NCBI GenBank assembly: GCA_964429995.1
Contig: CAYSDY010000001.1
Location: 281,755-345,754, forward strand
Source of the DNA: UBA583 sp964429995
GTDB lineage: Archaea; Nanobdellota; Nanobdellia; Woesearchaeales; UBA583
Length of the DNA: 64,000 nt
Reading direction: 5' to 3'
Shown here one piece after another: positions 58,703 through 64,000 of this stretch. Position numbers and translations under genes: made by a program. How positions within the stretch are numbered: position 1 is the first letter of the stretch; every line of letters starts with the position of its first letter. The notes beneath the pieces were generated by a model. The model was not told the DNA's origin. It saw nothing but the letters and a program-made list of their open reading frames with translations, and did not search any database.

Positions 58703-60631
58703 ATGAGTAAACTTATATTTCTTAAAGATTTAGAAAACATTGATTATAGAAAATATGGATTTTTGTGTGGAATAGAGGTTCATCAACAATTGGATACTAA
58801 AAAGCTATTTTGTAACTGCCCATGTAAGATAGTGGATAATTCTTTGTTAAATAAGCAGATTAAACGAAAATTAAGATTTTCTGTTTCTGAAACTGGAGAC
58901 ATTGATAGTGCTGCTTTAGAGGAATTTAAGAAGCAAAAGGCAAATGTTTATAGGTATAATGATGAATGTGCATGTCTTGTTGATTTAGATGAACAACCAC
59001 CCGAAAAACTTAATGAGGATGCATTATCGGTTGCTATTCGTACAGGGATTATGATGAATATAAATTTTTTTGACAGGATGCAGTTTATGAGAAAACTTAT
59101 AATAGATGGTTCTGTAACGTCAGGTTTTCAGCGTACTGCAATGCTTGGGATTGATGGTTATATTAATACATCGTTTGGTAAGGTTGGTATAAATGGAATC
59201 AACCTTGAGGAGGATTCTTCAAGAACTATAGAAAGACTTGATGATTGTAATGTTTATGCTCTTGATAGACAAGGTATTCCATTAATAGAAATAACTACTG
59301 CTCCTCACATAAAGACATCTTGTGATGCTCTTGAGGTTGCTGAAATTCTTGGATCAATCTTAAGAAGTTTTAAAGAAGTTAAAAGGGGTCTTGGAACCAT
59401 AAGGCAGGATCTTAATGTTTCAATAACAAATGGTGCAAGAGTAGAAATTAAGGGAATTCAGAACCTTAAAATGATTCCAAAAATAATAGATTCAGAAATA
59501 AGAAGACAAATTATAATACTTTCAATTATAGATGAATTAAAAACTAAAGGGATAAATTGTGATAATTTTTCTGATTTTAAAATTTATGATATTACAGATG
59601 TTTTTGCAAATACAGAGTCGAATATAATAAAAAAACAGTTGCAGTCAAAGCAAGCAAGAGTTTTAGCTATAATATTGAAAAAATTTACAAACATTTTAGG
59701 ACATGAATTAAATGATAATTATAGATTTGCAACAGAGATATCAAACAGGAACAAAAAACACTTTCCATCCGTAAAAGGAATTTTTCATTCTGATGAATTG
59801 CCAAAATATGAAATATCAGAAAAAGAAGTAGAAGATACCAGAAAGCTTTTAAAAATAGATAAGCAAGATGCATTCATAATCATTACAGCAGAAAAGGAGG
59901 TTGCTGAAAAATCACTTTTAAATGTTTTTGAAATAATAAAAAACATGATAACAAAGGTAAATGAAGAAGTAAGACAGGTTGATCCTAAAGGTGTAGTTAC
60001 AACATATCTTAGGGCTATGCCTGGTTCTGCAAGAATGTATCCTGAAACAGATGTTTTACGGTTTGAAATAAGTGATGATTATCTTAATGATCAAAAACAA
60101 AAAATTCCAGAAGAGTATACAGTTAGGTTATTAAGACTTAGTAAAGAATGGGAAATAGAAGAAATCAACAAGATAGAAGAAATACTTGATTCTTTTAGCG
60201 AACAGGATTTTGAATATTTGTCAAATATATTAAATAGTTTTAAAAAAACATACACATATTTATTTGAAATTCCAAAAGAAGTCGTCAAAAGAGAGTCTTT
60301 AGAACCAATCATGTTAAGTGTTAATACTTATGCTGAAATTTTAAAAAATATTAATAATTCAACCATAAATAAGAATACTTTGTATGAACTTTACAAATTG
60401 CTTTTTAAAGAGAATAAAAAAGATGTATTAAATTTTTCAGACTACATAAAAAATAATAATCTTGTGCTTGCTTGTGATTTAGAAGATATTGATAAAGATT
60501 TAAAAGAAATAATTGCTAAAAATTCTGGTGCACCTTTGGGTGCTCTTATGGGAATTGCAATGAAGCATTTTAATAATAAGGTTGATGGTGCTATTATTTC
60601 AAAAAAGTTAAAAGAATTAATGCTTAATTAA
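58703..60631 (+). CDS. gatE: Glu-tRNA(Gln) amidotransferase subunit E
   Basis: The 642-aa protein has the GatE/GatB-type kinase core: CGIEVHQQLDTKKLFCNCPC, RKLIIDGSVTSGFQRTAMLG, RLDDCNVYALDRQGIPLIEITTAP and RGLGTIRQDLNVSI, with the GatE-specific insert and a C-terminal YqeY-like tail. With GatD it converts Glu-tRNA(Gln) to Gln-tRNA(Gln), consistent with the GluRS here. GatD is not in the window. Confidence 0.95.
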   Translation: MSKLIFLKDLENIDYRKYGFLCGIEVHQQLDTKKLFCNCPCKIVDNSLLNKQIKRKLRFSVSETGDIDSAALEEFKKQKANVYRYNDECACLVDLDEQPPEKLNEDALSVAIRTGIMMNINFFDRMQFMRKLIIDGSVTSGFQRTAMLGIDGYINTSFGKVGINGINLEEDSSRTIERLDDCNVYALDRQGIPLIEITTAPHIKTSCDALEVAEILGSILRSFKEVKRGLGTIRQDLNVSITNGARVEIKGIQNLKMIPKIIDSEIRRQIIILSIIDELKTKGINCDNFSDFKIYDITDVFANTESNIIKKQLQSKQARVLAIILKKFTNILGHELNDNYRFATEISNRNKKHFPSVKGIFHSDELPKYEISEKEVEDTRKLLKIDKQDAFIIITAEKEVAEKSLLNVFEIIKNMITKVNEEVRQVDPKGVVTTYLRAMPGSARMYPETDVLRFEISDDYLNDQKQKIPEEYTVRLLRLSKEWEIEEINKIEEILDSFSEQDFEYLSNILNSFKKTYTYLFEIPKEVVKRESLEPIMLSVNTYAEILKNINNSTINKNTLYELYKLLFKENKKDVLNFSDYIKNNNLVLACDLEDIDKDLKEIIAKNSGAPLGALMGIAMKHFNNKVDGAIISKKLKELMLN

Positions 60632-60636
60632 TGGTT

Positions 60637-63096
60637 TTATTCTTCAATATCATCTTCACTGTTTTCATTGATGATTTTTTCTGCACTTGATATTTTGTCA
60701 TCATCATCAAGATTTACTATTTTAACACCTTTTGTGTTTCTGCTTATTATTCTTACATCGCTAGCAGGAGTTCTTATGATTTTTCCTTTTTGTGAAATTA
60801 TTAGTATTTCATCATCTTCTCCTACAGCTTTCATTGTTACTACATTTTTATTTCTTGCATCAGTTTTTATATCTATTACCCCTCTTCCTGCTCTTTTAAT
60901 TGTTGGATAATCGGATAATAGTGTTCTTTTTCCATATCCATTTTCTGTTATTGTGAACATGGTTTTTCCTGTTTCAACTAATTCAATACCAATTATTTCT
61001 TCGTTATTTTTTAACTTCATAGCCTTAACACCTTTTGCTGTTCTACCTAATACGTTAAGGTCTGTTTGCTTAAATCTTATTGCCATTCCAACATTTGATT
61101 CTATTATTATATCTTCTTCTCCTTGTGTTGAGTATATTACATTTAATACACTATCTCCTTCATCTAAACCAATTGCTTTAATTCCACCTGCTCTTGGTTT
61201 TGAGAAGTTGTTCATTTCTGTTTTCTTAATGATTCCTTTCTTTGTTAAAAATATTAGATACCCTTTTGTAAGGTTTGCAACATTTATTACATTTGTTACT
61301 TTTTTGCCTTTAAGATCTATGTAATTTACTATAGGTCTACCTTTTGATTGGAATGAGGCAAGAGGAATTTCATAAATCTTTAACCAATTAATGTTTCCAT
61401 CATTGGTAAATATTAGCATGTTATCTTTAGAATTTGCGATGAATAGATTTTTTATGGTATCTTCATCTTTTAGATGTGCATTTACGCCTTTTCCTCCTCT
61501 TTTTTGTGATCTGTATTCGCTTAAAGGTACTTTTTTTATGTAATCTTTTTGTGTTATAAGTATTACAAAATCTTCATCCTGAATCAGATCTTCTATATTT
61601 GTTGTATCATCGCTTGTTACAAGATGAGTTTTTCTTTCATCATTAAAATTGCTCTTTATTTCAATTAATTCATTCTTTATGATTTCAAATTGTTTTTCTT
61701 TACTGTTTAATATTTCTTCTAGTTCTTTTATCTTTTCTAATATTTCATTATATTCACTTTCAATTTTTTCTGTTTCAAGAGCAGTTAATCTTTGTAGTCT
61801 CATGTCAAGTATAGCTTGTGATTGCAGATCACTAAGATTGTATGCTGTTTCAAGTTTTTCTTTTGCAATAGCAGTTGATTCAGATTGTTTTATCAGTGTT
61901 ATAACATTATCTATGTTCTCAAGTGCAATTTTTAATCCAGCAAGTATATGAAGTCTTTCTTGAGATTTTTTAAGGTCAAATTTGCTTCTGTTTACAATTA
62001 TTTGTTGTCTAAAAATTATAAAATTATGAAGATATTCTTTTAGATTTAGTACTTTTGGAACTCCATTTACTATTGCTAGCATTTTTGCTGAAAATCCGCC
62101 TTTTAATGCTGTAAATTGATATAATTGGTTTAATACTATATTTGGATCTATATCCTTTTTCACTTCTATTACTATTCTTATTCCTTTTTTGTTTGTTTCA
62201 TTTCGTATGTCAGAAATATCTTTGATTTTTCCACTTTTAACAAGATCCACTATCTGATTCTGAAGATTGGTTAGATTTACCTGATATGGAATTTGTTCAA
62301 TTATTATATACGACTTTCCTCTATCTGATTCTTCTATCTGACAAACACCTTTCATGATTATACTACCTTGTCCAGTCATATAGAAATCGTTTAATCCTGA
62401 ATTGTTAACTATAAGTCCGCCGGTTGGAAAATCAGGTCCTTTAATTATATTTTTCCTTACAATATCTTCAACTGAACTTTCAGGATTATCTATTAGAAAA
62501 ATAGATGCATCAATAACTTCTCCTAAATTATGTGGAGGAATGTTTGTTGCCATTCCAACAGCAATTCCACTTGATCCATTTACAAGTAAATTTGGAAAAC
62601 TTGCAGGTAATACCTCAGGTTCTAAAACAGTATCATCAAAATTTGCAGTCCATTTGACAGTTTCCTTATCAATATTCTCAAGTAATTTTTCTGTTATTTT
62701 TTCCATACGAGATTCTGTATACCTATATGCAGCAGCACTATCACCTTCAATAGAACCAAAGTTTCCCTGTCCTTCTATTAATGGATATCTAAGATTCCAA
62801 TCTTGTGCTAATCTTACTAAGGCATCGTATACAGCAGTATCTCCGTGTGGATGGTACTTTTTTAGCACTTCTCCTACAACTCCTGCACATTTAGAGAATT
62901 TTTTGCTGTGATTTAAACCTTCTTTATGCATTGCATAAATTATTCTTCTGTGAACAGGCTTTAAACCATCACGTACATCTGGTAGGGCTCTTCCTATTAT
63001 TACACTCATTGCATAAGATAAGTATGCATCTTTCATTTCGTTTTCAATAAATACTTCTTTGATTCTTAAAGATTCATTATCCATAATATTTAGCAA
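60637..63096 (-). CDS. gyrA: DNA gyrase subunit A
   Basis: The 819-aa protein has the breakage-reunion domain with the active-site Tyr in AAAYRYTES (about Y126), YHPHGDTAVYDALVR (quinolone-determining region) and ALPDVRDGLKPVHRR. The C-terminal beta-pinwheel carries a QKRGGKG GyrA box, which marks gyrase over topoisomerase IV. It introduces negative supercoils. ATG 63084 (four codons in) is an alternative start. gyrB is not seen, and gyrase in archaea is of bacterial descent. It ends 5 nt from the convergent gatE. Confidence 0.95.
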   Translation of the reverse strand: MLNIMDNESLRIKEVFIENEMKDAYLSYAMSVIIGRALPDVRDGLKPVHRRIIYAMHKEGLNHSKKFSKCAGVVGEVLKKYHPHGDTAVYDALVRLAQDWNLRYPLIEGQGNFGSIEGDSAAAYRYTESRMEKITEKLLENIDKETVKWTANFDDTVLEPEVLPASFPNLLVNGSSGIAVGMATNIPPHNLGEVIDASIFLIDNPESSVEDIVRKNIIKGPDFPTGGLIVNNSGLNDFYMTGQGSIIMKGVCQIEESDRGKSYIIIEQIPYQVNLTNLQNQIVDLVKSGKIKDISDIRNETNKKGIRIVIEVKKDIDPNIVLNQLYQFTALKGGFSAKMLAIVNGVPKVLNLKEYLHNFIIFRQQIIVNRSKFDLKKSQERLHILAGLKIALENIDNVITLIKQSESTAIAKEKLETAYNLSDLQSQAILDMRLQRLTALETEKIESEYNEILEKIKELEEILNSKEKQFEIIKNELIEIKSNFNDERKTHLVTSDDTTNIEDLIQDEDFVILITQKDYIKKVPLSEYRSQKRGGKGVNAHLKDEDTIKNLFIANSKDNMLIFTNDGNINWLKIYEIPLASFQSKGRPIVNYIDLKGKKVTNVINVANLTKGYLIFLTKKGIIKKTEMNNFSKPRAGGIKAIGLDEGDSVLNVIYSTQGEEDIIIESNVGMAIRFKQTDLNVLGRTAKGVKAMKLKNNEEIIGIELVETGKTMFTITENGYGKRTLLSDYPTIKRAGRGVIDIKTDARNKNVVTMKAVGEDDEILIISQKGKIIRTPASDVRIISRNTKGVKIVNLDDDDKISSAEKIINENSEDDIEE

Positions 63097-63230
63097 TATT
63101 TTTTCATTATAGATATTTTGTTATATCTTTGTAGTGGTTAATTCGTTTTTTTTGTAAAAAATGTCAAACTAGGTGTTTTATGCTTAAAATTAGGAGAGTT
63201 GTTTATCTGTTAAAATCAGATAGTTGATAC

Positions 63231-63389
63231 TTATAAGTAGGATTACTATTTTTTAATATGTGCGTTGGGTATGCAAAGGAATTATCAAAAATCGCAGTAA
63301 ACAAAATGGAGTGATAAATACTTCATTATTTATGGTGTGGATAACTCAAATTTTGCGATTTTTTTTTTATAGGTTTTTTACAATCTTCT
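63231..63389. repeat. Structured dispersed repeat, copy 2
   Basis: The core 63276-63389 is about 80% identical by eye to copy 1 at 27296-27410, with the same AAAAATCGCA/TGCGATTTTT stem and GGTTTTTTACAAT end. Inner hairpins differ (ATAAATA/TATTTAT here), so the outer stem and primary sequence are what is kept. A CTTATAAGT motif at 63231-63239 precedes both copies. It occupies most of the 341-nt gene-free interval 63097-63437 between gyrA and the last gene. Confidence 0.6.
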
Positions 63390-63437
63390 ATTGTTTTATT
63401 AGCAATATTTTTAAAAGATTCGTGCTATGTATTTTTG

Positions 63438-63863
63438 ATGGATATTGTTTTTCTTAAAAATTTCTGTAAAGGTTTTGGGATTTGCAATAAGGATTTTGAA
63501 TCTGTTTTTAATGGTTTTAACAAAATAGTTTCTTTTAATGATTTTGCTTATTTTATGGCATATGATAATTCTTCATTTTCTTCTTTAGATATTGTTTTTC
63601 TGCGATTTGATAATGAAATTGTGCCATCTTCATATCTTCTTAATAAGATTTTAGAAAGAACAAGAGGATACGAGATATCTTCTTATAAAAAAGCACTTGA
63701 TTTTGTTTATTCTAAGAATCTTTTGAAAAATGATTTTTTAGATGAATTACCACAGAATATTTTTTTTATAGTCACATTTGAGAAAAGAGTGTTAGGTTAT
63801 GCATTATTTGATTCACAAAAGGTTGTTAATAAATTTAATGTTGGAAAGTATATTGGGAAATAG
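63438..63863 (+). CDS. Hypothetical protein
   Basis: The ~141-aa protein starts at ATG 63438 (an in-frame TTG at 63435 is less likely). It is soluble with no motif I recognise (FLKNFCKGFGICNKDFESVFNG, FIVTFEKRVLGYALF). The last 137 nt of the window after it hold no clear gene. Confidence 0.45.
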   Translation: MDIVFLKNFCKGFGICNKDFESVFNGFNKIVSFNDFAYFMAYDNSSFSSLDIVFLRFDNEIVPSSYLLNKILERTRGYEISSYKKALDFVYSKNLLKNDFLDELPQNIFFIVTFEKRVLGYALFDSQKVVNKFNVGKYIGK

Positions 63864-64000
63864 GGTAAAAATTGTTTTTGTATTAACCTAATAAGAAAGA
63901 AAAGAGATTATGAATCTTTATCTTAATTCTCAAGAAGACCACTTTCAAAATATTTTTGGTGGTGGATGAATTGTGCTTATGATTTCAATCATTTTTAAAT

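Overview
The window is AT-rich, gene-dense archaeal chromosome. Archaeal markers are ribosomal proteins S2, S6e, S19e, L10e, L31e and L35ae, RNA polymerase subunit N, aIF2-beta, aIF6, deoxyhypusine synthase, the diphthamide enzymes Dph2 and Dph6, SRP54, Pth2, GatE and an MBF1-like factor. Bacterial-type GyrA, MutS, DnaJ and GrpE are also present. Many starts have a TATA box about 25 nt upstream and no Shine-Dalgarno, as in leaderless transcripts. The small modular genes, split or truncated repair genes and pilin-anchored adhesins point to a DPANN lineage (Woesearchaeota, Pacearchaeota or Nanoarchaeota-like). That placement is inference; no rRNA gene is present.

1-2.2 kb holds a diversity-generating retroelement (DGR) cassette. 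It contains the 3' part of a formylglycine-enzyme-fold target protein ending in a variable repeat (VR, 737-850), a hairpin-rich block, two Avd-type accessory genes and a template repeat (TR, 1837-1947). VR differs from TR mostly at template adenines. The reverse transcriptase expected after the TR is absent; a radical SAM gene follows instead, and no RT is visible anywhere in the window. A second paralogous target with a diverged VR lies at 32.3-33.7 kb on the minus strand.

2.2-19.7 kb is mostly housekeeping: radical SAM protein, dnaJ, rps6e, dph6, NUDIX, a decaying GNAT/toxin-antitoxin patch, dys, mgtE, rps2, a deaminase, dut, a frameshifted dph2, srp54, pth2 and three tRNAs. A solo IS200-type tnpA follows at 19.7-20.3 kb.

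20.3-32.2 kb has a peptidase E-like gene, a divergent HxsB/HxsD-like radical SAM pair, gltX, aIF2-beta, a DNA ligase lacking its C-terminal catalytic motifs, an alpha/beta hydrolase, AlkD, grpE and aIF6. 33.8-49.9 kb has a wHTH gene, mbf1, a hel308 helicase split into two genes around a plus-strand insertion carrying AMP phosphorylase, MFS, nitroreductase, mutS, RNase J, MscS, a MutS-like ATPase, a YoaP-like protein and a ThiF-like protein.

50-54.1 kb is a surface module: a pilin-N protein with a fibrinogen-like domain, and a pilin-N/LamG protein transcribed with a GH5 glycanase. 54.2-64 kb returns to housekeeping: tRNA-Glu, tRNA-Arg, pyrG, a four-gene ribosomal protein operon, tRNA-Gly, rpoN, gatE and gyrA. 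GltX, two tRNA-Glu and GatE fit tRNA-dependent Gln-tRNA synthesis. A structured repeat occurs at 27.3 kb beside the truncated ligase and again at 63.3 kb beside gyrA.
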